From Stigmatella ashevillena (GTDB lineage: Bacteria; Myxococcota; Myxococcia; Myxococcales; Myxococcaceae), in contig NZ_JAQNDM010000002.1 in assembly GCF_028368975.1 (NCBI RefSeq), positions 9,728,425 to 9,792,424 of the forward strand: a stretch of 64,000 bases of DNA, read 5' to 3'. The notes under the pieces were generated by a model, which was given only the letters and a program-made list of their open reading frames with translations, was not told where the DNA came from and searched no databases. This document shows positions 53,866 to 62,730 of this stretch, in pieces. Position 1 is the stretch's first letter, and each line of letters starts with the position of its first letter. The position numbers were made by a program, and so were the translations under genes.

Positions 53866-55326
53866 ATGTCGTCAATGCCCGAGTGGCTGCAAAAGCTGCT
53901 GCCGATTCTCATCCTGCTCGTGGCGATTGGACTGGTCTTCGCGCGCCTTCCCAAAGTGGAACTGGGACACTCCGAGGCATTCAAGCGTCGGCGGTTCTTC
54001 AACTGGTTCCCGCTCGGGATGACGTACGCGTTCCTGTACATGGGGCGCTACAACGTGAACATCGCCACGAGCGCGATGGGCAGCCGGACGACGAACGCGG
54101 ACTTCGGCACCATCTTCTTCTGGGGGACGATCGTCTACGGCGTCGCGTTCTTGCTCAACGGTCCGTTGACGGACCGGCTGGGAGGCCGCAAGACGATCCT
54201 CCTGTCGGCGGCGGGTTCCTCGGTGTGCAACGTGTTGATGGGCGCGGTGGTGTACGCCGTGTTGACCCAGGACTGGCAGCCGCCCGGAGGGCTGGTGACG
54301 GTCCTGTCGGTTCTCTACGCGGCCAACATGTACTTCCAGAGCTTTGGGGCTGTCTCCATCGTCAAGGTGAACGCAGCCTGGTTCCACGTCCGGGAGCGGG
54401 GGCTGCTGGGTGGGGTGTTCGGCATCCTCATCTCGCTGGGCGTTTACTTCGCCTATGACTGGAGCGCCTTGATTGTGAAGGCGGCTCCCACCTACTGGGT
54501 GTTCTTCGTCCCGGCCGCCATCCTGCTGGCCTTCGTGGTGCTGGACTTCTTCGTCATCCGGGACACGCCGGGCGACACCGGGCACCCGGACTTCGACACC
54601 GCGGATGCCTCTTCGGGCGATACCGGACCGCGGCTGGGATTGAAGGCCGTGCTCTCGCGGATGCTGAGCAACCCCGCGATCATTGTGATCCTGCTCATCG
54701 AGTTCTGCAGCGGCTACATGCGCAACGCCATCATGCAGTGGTACCCCAAGTTCGCGAAGGCGACAGGCATTGGCGGCACGTTCGTCGCCTCCAACTGGGG
54801 CATGCTGCTGTGCGTGGCGGGCATCACCGGAGGCATGTTCGCGGGCGTCATCTCCGACCGGCTCTTCGACTCGAGGCGGGGGCCCGTCTCCGCGGTGCTC
54901 TACGCGGGCATGAGCGTGGGCGCCGTGGCCAGCCTCTTTCTCATCAACAGCATGATGTTGGGATGGACGGTCATCTTCATGTCCTTGTGTGTCATTGGCG
55001 TGCACGGAATGCTCTCCGGCACGGCCAGCATGGACTTTGGGGGCAAGAAGAACGCGGGCGTCGCGGTGGGCATCATCGACGGCGCCGTCTACCTGGGCAC
55101 GGCGGCGCAGTCGTTGCTGCTCGGGAAGCTCCTGCCCTCGGGGGACGCCGCCAAGGTGGCGGACAACTGGAGCAACTGGCCCATTGCGCTGGTGCCGCTG
55201 TCCTTCGCCGGTCTGCTGCTCGCCACGCGCGTGTGGAACGCGAAGCCCCAGCCCAAGGCAGCGCCCCTGCCCACCGCCGTTCCCGTGGAGAGCGTTTCCG
55301 CCCCCCGGACCGGGACGGGAGGGTAA
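53866..55326 (+). CDS. OPA-family MFS transporter (GlpT/UhpT-like)
   Basis: The 486-residue protein has about 12-14 hydrophobic segments: an extra N-terminal helix, then an MFS core. The N-terminal half carries FNWFPLGMTYAFLYMGRYNVNIA with the conserved Arg-Tyr-Asn, and DRLGGRKTILLSAAG as the MFS loop 2-3 motif. The second half has GISD-like GVISDRLFDSRRGP. OPA carriers exchange organic phosphates such as glycerol-3-phosphate or hexose-6-phosphate for phosphate. Substrate is not determinable here. A cytoplasmic loop of about 25 residues (DTGHPDFDTADASSGD) lies in the middle. Confidence 0.86.
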   Translation: MSSMPEWLQKLLPILILLVAIGLVFARLPKVELGHSEAFKRRRFFNWFPLGMTYAFLYMGRYNVNIATSAMGSRTTNADFGTIFFWGTIVYGVAFLLNGPLTDRLGGRKTILLSAAGSSVCNVLMGAVVYAVLTQDWQPPGGLVTVLSVLYAANMYFQSFGAVSIVKVNAAWFHVRERGLLGGVFGILISLGVYFAYDWSALIVKAAPTYWVFFVPAAILLAFVVLDFFVIRDTPGDTGHPDFDTADASSGDTGPRLGLKAVLSRMLSNPAIIVILLIEFCSGYMRNAIMQWYPKFAKATGIGGTFVASNWGMLLCVAGITGGMFAGVISDRLFDSRRGPVSAVLYAGMSVGAVASLFLINSMMLGWTVIFMSLCVIGVHGMLSGTASMDFGGKKNAGVAVGIIDGAVYLGTAAQSLLLGKLLPSGDAAKVADNWSNWPIALVPLSFAGLLLATRVWNAKPQPKAAPLPTAVPVESVSAPRTGTGG

Positions 55327-55489
55327 CAACCCCTGCCGCGCGGCCATGGCGTATTTCCGCAACGCCTTGGCGTGTTTGGGATAGGAAGTTCCAGACCATC
55401 TCTGTATACCGGCGCTCCCTCTCTAGAGAGAGGTGGGGGGAGGCAGGGCCGGTAGGTTCTCCCTGAGATGGTTTTCTTCGATTCCAATT

Positions 55490-58400
55490 ATGCGACTGCC
55501 CAAGAACGTTCCTTCTCGAAATGCGAGAAGACGGATTCATGCCTTTTCGTTGCTTCTGCTCTGGGTGTATGGCTGCCAGCCGTTGGCGCCTGATGAGGCG
55601 TCTGGAGGCGGCGGCCCCGAGCTTCCCGCACTCAAGACGACGACGGCTTCCATCACCAGCCAGTTCCAGGATCCGTCCGAATACGATGCGACCTGGGGTC
55701 TGCCATTGGAGCCCGGCGCCGCGAACATGACGCTCGCGGGCCTGGCGGCCCGGCTCGGCGACGGGTCGGAAGTCATTATCGCGTTGCGCAAGGTGCACGC
55801 GGACTCCGCGAAGGTGCGTTTCTTGGAGGCTTACTCGCGCGAGTACCCCACGTTCCTGGTGGGCAACCAGGCGCTGCTGCCCAAGGCGGATGGGGTCCAC
55901 CTGGAGCAGACCCCGCGGGTCACGAAGGAAGCGGTGAACCCGGCGGTGCATTGCAACAACACGCACCTGTGCCAGGAGTTGTACAACCGCAAGTCCTCTT
56001 CCAGCGAGGAGCCCGCGGAGACGCAACTCGCGGACATCATCGTGCTGCTGGGGTGGGATGTGGAGGTGTCAGGTCCGGTCTTCACCGAGGGCCGGTCGCT
56101 CCTCATCATCGCCGAGAACTTCCGGGGCCATGGCCATGCCATCAGCACCCAGCCCCGCGCCTTCCGGGGGCCCGAGAACGAGTCCTCTCCCACCAAGGCC
56201 TCCAATGGACGCCATGGCTATCCGGGAGGGGCGTTCCTGCTCTATGCCAACGTGCTCGACAAGCTGGATGTGAATGCCTCGGGAATGAATGGGGAGTCTG
56301 GACACGCAGGCACCAAGGCGGAGGGGGGACAGATCACCGGCACCGAGCTGCGGGGCTCCGGAAGCAACGTCTACCTGTTCTGCCTGGGCGTGCCTCCGGA
56401 CAAGGATGCGCAGGATGGCGGGGATGGCAGCAACGGGGGCCGCGGGGGCCCTGTCCTCGTGCGGTACACCACCTTGATTGGAACGGGCACGCCCCGGAAG
56501 CCCGAGAAGACCACCCCGGTCAGCGATTGGGAGTGCTTCAGTGATCCGGCGCTGGGGTGTGCGTCGGCCCGCTGCACGGACAACCCCTCTGTATCCATCT
56601 GTGACGTCCTCACCGAGGCCGATAACAAGCAGTGCAGGGATGACATCGACAACGATGGGGATGGGCTCAAGGACTGCTCGGACCCCAACTGCTTCGACAA
56701 TCCCTTTGTCACGGTCTGCCCCCAGGTATCGCCCACGACCACCAGCCACATCGTGGAGGGAACGCCCGAGGCTTGCAGCGATGGCTTTGGCTCGGACTGC
56801 GCCAGCATCGGGTGCATGTACCTGTCGCAGTGTGGGGGCACAGAGCCCATTGGCGCCCTCTACCCCTATACGACGGGGTTCGAGGAATCCTCCAACGCCT
56901 CGTGCAGCAATGGCCTGGACGACGATGGCGATGGCTACACGGACTGCGCGGACAATGAGTGCAAGTACAACTCCCTGGTGACGGTGTGCACCCGGGAGAA
57001 CTCCATCGAGGCCTGCGCCGATGGGCTGGACAATGACGGCGATGGGTACAGCGACTGCAATGACTTCGATTGCTCGCGCAATCCGTACGTGAAGATTTGC
57101 AATGCGGCCAGCTACCCGTTCCTCGCCGAGAGCTCGAATGCGACCTGCTCCGACGGACTGGACAATGACGGAGATCGTTACAAGGACTGTAGGGATTACC
57201 AGTGCCTGAACAACCCCCTGGTGACCGTGTGCGGGAACCAGGAGAACTCCATCACCGAATGCTCCGATGGATTGGACAATGACGGCGATGGCGTGGTCGA
57301 TTGCTCCGAGGGGACGTGTCGGGAGAATCCCTTCTTCGGGACGTATGTGTGCACGGGGAGAATCCAGACGAACCACACCCAGGTGGCGAAGCCGCCCACC
57401 TACAACGGTGTCTACACGTCGGCCGCCATCTCGATGAAATCCGTGAAGGGAACGCGCGGGGGCCCAGGCGCCAAGGGTCAGATGCTGTCCATGAGCCGCG
57501 TGGTCAACAACCCTCCGAATGGGACCCTCACCTATACCTGCCATCTCGGCCGGACGTCGGTCGATGGAGCCAACGGTGGCCAGGATGGCCTTCCGGGAGG
57601 GACCGAGCTGCGCTTCACCCCCCGCCGGTCCACCGACATCCTGCGCTCGCAATTGTCGCCCAATCAGTGGGTCGTGAATGCCGCGCTGGGCAACGCCCAC
57701 TTCAAGAACGGCAACGCGCAGAAGGCGGCGTTCCTCTACATGCTCACGCTGATGCGCCTGCAGGGCGTGTTGGCCGACGCGGGCATCGAATCGTGTGAGG
57801 CCCTTCCGCCCACGGCGCCCCTGAAGCAGCTGCAGATCGCCCAGAATGTGTGCCCCACGCTCGGCCGGGTGCAGCTCCGGTTCTCACACCTGAACGCGGG
57901 CCTGGATTTCTACGGCCAGTCGCGCGAGCCCCTCGTCAGCCCGCGGGACCGGTACGACGTGTTGCGCGATGACTTCGATGCCCGCTTCGCCTTGCTGGAG
58001 AGCAACGTCAATCGTTACTCGACCTTGTCCGTCAGTCAGGATCTGGCGGCTTGGTTCGACGTCGAGGAGGACAAGCTCCAGGAGGAGATCACCAACACAG
58101 CGCTGGAACTGGACGCCGCCAACACCCGGATCGATGCGGCGGAGTCCGCCGTCGATGGGCTCCTGCAAAGCATCGCGCGCCGCAAGAACGAGTACGAGAA
58201 CACGACCGAGGCCCTGCAGACGTATGACGCCTCGAAGCAGGTCAGCTTTGGCTCCTTCTTGCTGGGCCTGGGCCAGGCGGCGCTCTCGACCTTTGGCTCC
58301 GAGTTCCTCTCCCAAGCGGGCGACAAGGCCTTCGGCTATCTCTCGGACTCGCTCGGTGACTGGTTTGGCAAGGAGTCTGGGAAGAAGCCCGCGACGCCTG

Positions 58401-59650
58401 GAGACAAGGAGAAGTCCCAGGACTTCCTCGGCACCCTCACGGACATCGTAGGCTCCGCGGCGGGCAGCTCGCTGAAGAAGGCGTTCGCGAAGGAGAAACC
58501 GGATCTCTTCAAGATCGCCGAGGGCTTCGAGGCCTTTCCGAAGGCCCGGAGCCTCATCACCAACGATGTGGCCGCCGTGGTGGCCTCCGATTCCCAGCGC
58601 CGCACCATCAATGACTATCTGGACCTGATGGGCAGCTTGGAGAAGGCGAAGCTGGACCTCGAGGCCGCGAAGATGGATGCCTACGCGCTGCGTTCGCACC
58701 ATGCGAACACGCAGCGGCTCAAGCAGCAGGTGGCCGACTATGTCAGCCAGCAGGCCGCGCTCAGCTCGTTGGACCGGTTGCTGCTGCTCAAGCAGACGTA
58801 TGCCATGACGATGATGCTGCTGGATGATCTGGGCAGGCGCTACTGGAAGGTGGTCCGTCAGGCGCAGTACGAGAAGTTGCCGTTCTCGAGCCAGACGGGG
58901 CTGAACCTTCTGACCGGAGACGTGATCAAGGAAGAGGCCTTCACCTTCGTCAATTACGACAAGATGCAGTTGCGGCTGATCAACCTGGATGCCCAGCTCA
59001 ACCACTTCACCAGCGGCCAGCGCTCACACTACCGGCGGGTGACGGGCAATCCCTTCGTGCAAGCATCCACGGGAGAAAAGGAGATGCTGAAGACAGTGGG
59101 GCTGGACTACCTGAACACGCCCTACCTCTTCCACGTCAACGTCATCTACGACGGCATGAATGGCGCCCTGCTCAAGCACCGCATCCGGGACGTGCGCGTC
59201 AATTTCCTTGGGGCGAATGGGGGGGCCATGCGGCATTCCATCTACCTGGTGCGAGACATGATCGACTCGTTCTACGTGGGCTTGAATCCCTTGACGACCA
59301 AGCCGTGGATCATCGACTTCGAGCTCACGGACAAGGACCGCGGGCCTGATGGCGAGGTGCGAAGCCCCTTGCACTACCAGAGCTTCATGGCCTGCACGGC
59401 AGCACCTCCTGCGTGCGATCTGTCCCTGGCCTCGTGCCGCACGGCCTTCCAGGATGCGATCACCGCGGATGCTTGCAGCATCTCGGGTCCCGTGCCGGAT
59501 ACGGCGAACAACGTGACGTTCTACGACCGCAGCCTCGCGGGAACCTGGACCGTCGTCCTTCCCGCGAGCGCTTACGCCGATCTCGAGACGAGCCTCGGGG
59601 GCATCCAGGGCGTCGAGGTGCTGTTCGACGCGGTGGCGATCGACCTCTAG
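55490..59650 (+). CDS. Very large lipoprotein with DxDxDG repeats and helical C-terminal region
   Basis: The 1386-residue protein starts MRLPKNVPSRN and has a likely lipoprotein signal ending WVYGC (Cys32); GTG 55433 is an alternative start. Segments in order: a Gly/Asn-rich region with GDGSNGGRGG (about 280-330); five clear and one degenerate Ca-binding-like repeats of the form C-x-DGLDNDGDG-x2-DC at about 380-610, similar to thrombospondin type 3 or MopE-like modules; a Gly-rich stretch; a long helical region (about 860-1130) with two coiled coils around hydrophobic SFLLGLGQAALSTFGSEFL and DIVGSAAGSSLKKAF; and a C-terminal beta-rich domain. No catalytic motif. Family not recognised. Confidence 0.82.
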   Translation: MRLPKNVPSRNARRRIHAFSLLLLWVYGCQPLAPDEASGGGGPELPALKTTTASITSQFQDPSEYDATWGLPLEPGAANMTLAGLAARLGDGSEVIIALRKVHADSAKVRFLEAYSREYPTFLVGNQALLPKADGVHLEQTPRVTKEAVNPAVHCNNTHLCQELYNRKSSSSEEPAETQLADIIVLLGWDVEVSGPVFTEGRSLLIIAENFRGHGHAISTQPRAFRGPENESSPTKASNGRHGYPGGAFLLYANVLDKLDVNASGMNGESGHAGTKAEGGQITGTELRGSGSNVYLFCLGVPPDKDAQDGGDGSNGGRGGPVLVRYTTLIGTGTPRKPEKTTPVSDWECFSDPALGCASARCTDNPSVSICDVLTEADNKQCRDDIDNDGDGLKDCSDPNCFDNPFVTVCPQVSPTTTSHIVEGTPEACSDGFGSDCASIGCMYLSQCGGTEPIGALYPYTTGFEESSNASCSNGLDDDGDGYTDCADNECKYNSLVTVCTRENSIEACADGLDNDGDGYSDCNDFDCSRNPYVKICNAASYPFLAESSNATCSDGLDNDGDRYKDCRDYQCLNNPLVTVCGNQENSITECSDGLDNDGDGVVDCSEGTCRENPFFGTYVCTGRIQTNHTQVAKPPTYNGVYTSAAISMKSVKGTRGGPGAKGQMLSMSRVVNNPPNGTLTYTCHLGRTSVDGANGGQDGLPGGTELRFTPRRSTDILRSQLSPNQWVVNAALGNAHFKNGNAQKAAFLYMLTLMRLQGVLADAGIESCEALPPTAPLKQLQIAQNVCPTLGRVQLRFSHLNAGLDFYGQSREPLVSPRDRYDVLRDDFDARFALLESNVNRYSTLSVSQDLAAWFDVEEDKLQEEITNTALELDAANTRIDAAESAVDGLLQSIARRKNEYENTTEALQTYDASKQVSFGSFLLGLGQAALSTFGSEFLSQAGDKAFGYLSDSLGDWFGKESGKKPATPGDKEKSQDFLGTLTDIVGSAAGSSLKKAFAKEKPDLFKIAEGFEAFPKARSLITNDVAAVVASDSQRRTINDYLDLMGSLEKAKLDLEAAKMDAYALRSHHANTQRLKQQVADYVSQQAALSSLDRLLLLKQTYAMTMMLLDDLGRRYWKVVRQAQYEKLPFSSQTGLNLLTGDVIKEEAFTFVNYDKMQLRLINLDAQLNHFTSGQRSHYRRVTGNPFVQASTGEKEMLKTVGLDYLNTPYLFHVNVIYDGMNGALLKHRIRDVRVNFLGANGGAMRHSIYLVRDMIDSFYVGLNPLTTKPWIIDFELTDKDRGPDGEVRSPLHYQSFMACTAAPPACDLSLASCRTAFQDAITADACSISGPVPDTANNVTFYDRSLAGTWTVVLPASAYADLETSLGGIQGVEVLFDAVAIDL
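56620..57330 (+). repeat. Repeat array of Asp-rich calcium-binding-like motifs
   Basis: Within the giant lipoprotein gene, five units of about 100-140 bases encode LDNDGDG-type loops (near 56642, 56920, 57030, 57155 and 57268), with a sixth degenerate unit near 56780 that lost the DxDxDG loop. Each is followed by DC...C and a conserved NPxVxxC spacer. Confidence 0.8.
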
Positions 59651-59785
59651 TCACTCTGGCCGTGAGTACCCGTGATGAGCCCCAGTAGCCACGGCTCATC
59701 ACGGGCCGCGGACAGGAGAATGGGTGGCGGGGGGAGGGGAGACGCCGCATCTAGGAAAGCCACTTTCTTTTCAGGAGGCTTCCTT

Positions 59786-60850
59786 TTGCGTCTGGCCCTT
59801 CTCCCTGTCGCCGCCTTGCTGGTGGCGGGTTGTGCTCGAACTCCCCCCCGCCCCGAGGGTTCCTCCGGTTCTCCGGGGGGCCCAAGGCCCGAGCTGGAAC
59901 TCGTGGCCCGCTCTCCCCGGCAGTGGACGGGAATCGCGGTCTCGAAAGAAGGCCGGATCTTCGTCAACTTTCCGCGCTGGTCCGACGATGTCCCCACCTC
60001 CGTGGCCGAGGTGAAGGACGGTGCCATCGTTCCCTGGCCCGATGAGGCCTGGAATGGGTGGACACCGGAGGCGGGCGCCGAGGGGCGCTTCGTCGCCGTG
60101 CAGAGCGTGGTGATCGATCGCAAGAACCGGCTCTGGGTGCTGGACACGGGCAATCCCGGGTTCAAGGGCGTCATCGCTCCCCCTCGGCTCCACCAGTTCG
60201 CGCTCTCCGGCGGCCCACCGGTCCGCACCTATGTCTTTCCCCCCGAGGTGTCCTCCGGGGACAGCTACCTCAACGACGTGAGCGTCGACACGGAGCGGGA
60301 GCTCGCCTACCTCACCGACTCTCAGGCGGGGGGCTTGGTGGTGCTGGAGCTGAAGGGCGGCGGCGCCCGCAAGGTGCTGGCACAGCACCCCTCCACCCAC
60401 GCCGAGGCCTCCCAGCTCACCGTGATGGGCCGCACCTGGCAGAAGGCGGTCCAGTCCGACGGTATCGCGCTCAGCCCGGATGGGAAGACGCTCTACTGGT
60501 CGGTGCTCACGGGCCACTCCCTGTGGCGCATTCCCACCGAGGCCCTGCTCGATGCCACCCTTCAGGACGAGGCCCTCGGCAGCCGGGTGGAGCGCGTCCA
60601 CACCGTGGTGGCGCCGGATGGCATCTTCTTTGACCGCAAAGGAGTGCTCTGGCTCGGTGGGCTGGAGAACAGCTCGATCAACCGGTACGTCCCCGGAGGA
60701 ACGTATGAGCAGGTGATTCAAGATGACCGGCTCCGCTGGCCGGACAGTCTGGCCGAGGGACCGGAGGGGAAGATCTACGTCACCACCTCGCAGATCTACC
60801 TGCCTCCCGCCGAGCGGGGCCCCTACGAGATCTATCGTTTCAGCCCCTAG
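59786..60850 (+). CDS. Yellow/major royal jelly protein-like lipoprotein (beta-propeller)
   Basis: The 354-residue protein most likely starts at TTG 59786, because AGGAGG lies exactly 7 bases upstream and the result is a compact lipoprotein signal LALLPVAALLVAGC. The rest is a six-bladed beta-propeller of the yellow/MRJP type: WTGIAVSKEGRIFVNFPRWSDD, VVIDRKNRLWVLDTG, YLNDVSVDTERELAYLTDSQAGGLVVLEL, SDGIALSPDGKTLYWSVLTG and DGIFFDRKGVLWLGGLENSSINRY, which is the family signature order. Bacterial members are of unknown function, with lactonase or sugar-oxidising roles proposed for relatives. An ATG at 59720 is less likely. Confidence 0.82.
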   Translation: MRLALLPVAALLVAGCARTPPRPEGSSGSPGGPRPELELVARSPRQWTGIAVSKEGRIFVNFPRWSDDVPTSVAEVKDGAIVPWPDEAWNGWTPEAGAEGRFVAVQSVVIDRKNRLWVLDTGNPGFKGVIAPPRLHQFALSGGPPVRTYVFPPEVSSGDSYLNDVSVDTERELAYLTDSQAGGLVVLELKGGGARKVLAQHPSTHAEASQLTVMGRTWQKAVQSDGIALSPDGKTLYWSVLTGHSLWRIPTEALLDATLQDEALGSRVERVHTVVAPDGIFFDRKGVLWLGGLENSSINRYVPGGTYEQVIQDDRLRWPDSLAEGPEGKIYVTTSQIYLPPAERGPYEIYRFSP

Positions 60851-61017
60851 GATTGTGGGGGCTGCCGGGGGGTGGGAGCCACCCAGCGTGAGGCGGGGCG
60901 TTGGAAGGCCACCGCTTTTCTGGCACTCCCGGCCCCTATCCGGGATTCGGGAGGAGCCCTCGTTGAGCGCGCGACTCCGTGACGGCTGGGTGGCTTTTGT
61001 GTGACAGCCCTGTAACG

Positions 61018-61023
61018 TAGAAT
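61018..61023 (+). promoter_or_regulatory. -10 element placing the transcript start near the GTG
   Basis: TAGAAT (61018-61023) is a good -10 match, with a poor -35 candidate TTTTGT at 60995-61000 (17-base spacer). It ends 6 bases before the GTG at 61030, so the message may have little or no leader. Confidence 0.35.
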
Positions 61024-61029
61024 CAGGGG

Positions 61030-62595
61030 GTGCGCCCGGACAGTGTCCCCTTGCTTCAGAACCGGTTGGAGGTCCACGACCGGAAGCAGTTCGAGATCAA
61101 GCTCGAGTACCAGCCCTCGGGGGCGGACGACGAGACGCGCTACCTCGTCGAGATGTTCCTGTTCCTGCCGTCGAGCCTGAACATCGACGCCGAGACGTAC
61201 CGGCGGCCGGATTTCTACGCGGACATCCACAATTACGTGCGCTTCATGACGCCGGTGATGGGCTTGGAGGAGCTGCTGACGTCGGAGGGCTCGCCGCTGG
61301 CGCGGCTGGAGACCTGGCTCCAGACGGGGCTGGCCACCGAGGCGGAGGTCGTCTACCAGACCAAGCTTCTGTGCTGCATCTTCCGGGGGGCCTTGCGCCG
61401 CTTCGCCAAGGGCGTGGAGTCGCGGTGCGAGAAGGACGCCATGAAGATGGGGGAGGCCGAGTGCACCTTGTTGTACCAGCACACGCTGGACTCCCAGGCG
61501 GGGGTGGGTCGGCTCCTGGGCCGCTTCCGGGAGTGGCTCAAAGGCACCGCGAAGGTTCCTTTGCACGAGAAGACGCGCGTCGCGCTGCGCCTCGTGGATG
61601 AGTACATGAGCCTCACGGTGGAGCAGTACTTCCGCAAGGCCGTGGCGGACATGGACGCGTTGCCGCGCTCGGGGGTCTACATCGAGCCGCGCCGGGCCTT
61701 GATGACCACCGTCATCAGCGAGGAGCAGTACCGCAAGGACAACCAGCTGCGCAGCGTGCTGAGCCCCACCGGTGACAACGAGGAGTACATGCACCGGATC
61801 GGCTTCTTGAAGAAGTTCTGCATGAACATCCTCTTCCTCTCGGCGCGCCGTCGCCAGAAGCGCCAGGGGTGGGAGGAGGGGCTCTTCGCCATCGCCGCGG
61901 GCCTGGCCATGGCGTTCGCCACCTCGGTGGCCTTCTGGGCCCAGGCGCGCTTCACCCAGGTGAGCCTCAACTTCTTCCTCATCGCCGTGGTGGGTTACAT
62001 GGTGAAGGACCGCATCAAGGAGGGCCTGCGCCGCATCTTCAGCCAGGTCGCCGCCATGCACCTGTACGACCGCACGGCGGAGATCGTCGATCCGGTGACG
62101 AAGAAGCGCCTGGGCGTCTGCGAGGAGAAGGTGGACTACGGCCGGGCGGTGAAGGTGCCCGAGGCCATCGCCGAGCTGCGCCGCCAGGATGACTTCATCG
62201 TCGCGGCACAGGGAGAACTGGCCGAGACGGTCATCCGCTACCAGAAGGAAATTCTTCTCGACGCGGATCTGCTGCCCCGCACCCAGCGGGGGCTCACGGG
62301 GGTCACCGACATCATCCGCTTCAATGTCGAGCGCTTCCTGCGCGACATGGATGATCCAGAGCTGGCGCTGGAGTACGTGGACCTGGACAACTTCTCGGTG
62401 GGACGCGTCCGAGGGGCCAAAAGCTACCAGGTGGACATGGCCTTCCGCTTCACCACGGACGAGGCGGACCAGGAGAAGGTGTCCGTGCAGCTCGTCCGGC
62501 TCGTGCTGGACCGCAATGGCATCAAACGCATGCTCCGTTTGAGCCCCAAGACAGACGTGCCTCCGCGCCCTGAACCCTACCGGACCGCGGCCTGA
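61030..62595 (+). CDS. Membrane protein of unknown function
   Basis: The 521-residue protein starts at GTG 61030. Residues about 1-280 are a soluble, mostly helical domain (QFEIKLEYQPSGADDETRYLVEMFLFLPSSL; HNYVRFMTPVMGLEELL), then a pair of TM helices near 287-325 (LFAIAAGLAMAFATSVAFW, VSLNFFLIAVVGYMV), then a second soluble domain with VDYGRAVKVPEAIAELRRQDDF and beta strands (DLDNFSVGRVRGAKSYQVDMAFRF). Both domains should lie on the cytoplasmic side with a short periplasmic hairpin. I do not recognise the family. It lies between the beta-propeller gene and pdhA. Confidence 0.78.
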   Translation: MRPDSVPLLQNRLEVHDRKQFEIKLEYQPSGADDETRYLVEMFLFLPSSLNIDAETYRRPDFYADIHNYVRFMTPVMGLEELLTSEGSPLARLETWLQTGLATEAEVVYQTKLLCCIFRGALRRFAKGVESRCEKDAMKMGEAECTLLYQHTLDSQAGVGRLLGRFREWLKGTAKVPLHEKTRVALRLVDEYMSLTVEQYFRKAVADMDALPRSGVYIEPRRALMTTVISEEQYRKDNQLRSVLSPTGDNEEYMHRIGFLKKFCMNILFLSARRRQKRQGWEEGLFAIAAGLAMAFATSVAFWAQARFTQVSLNFFLIAVVGYMVKDRIKEGLRRIFSQVAAMHLYDRTAEIVDPVTKKRLGVCEEKVDYGRAVKVPEAIAELRRQDDFIVAAQGELAETVIRYQKEILLDADLLPRTQRGLTGVTDIIRFNVERFLRDMDDPELALEYVDLDNFSVGRVRGAKSYQVDMAFRFTTDEADQEKVSVQLVRLVLDRNGIKRMLRLSPKTDVPPRPEPYRTAA

Positions 62596-62642
62596 AGCCC
62601 CCGCACGCGGGTTGACGCAGTGCGCCGAAACCACCTTTGGCT

Positions 62643-62670
62643 TTGAACTCCCAGCGCCGCGCGCTATGAG
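62643..62670 (+). promoter_or_regulatory. Possible promoter of the pdh operon
   Basis: TTGAAC (62643-62648) and TATGAG (62665-62670) are spaced by 16 bases, 61 bases before the pdhA GTG at 62731. The -35 matches 4 of 6 and the -10 matches 4 of 6 consensus bases. Confidence 0.4.
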
Positions 62671-62730
62671 GCCCACGGCGTTTGATGCTCCGTGGGGATC
62701 CTCGGGGCGCCTGCACGGAGGCAAGTCGCG

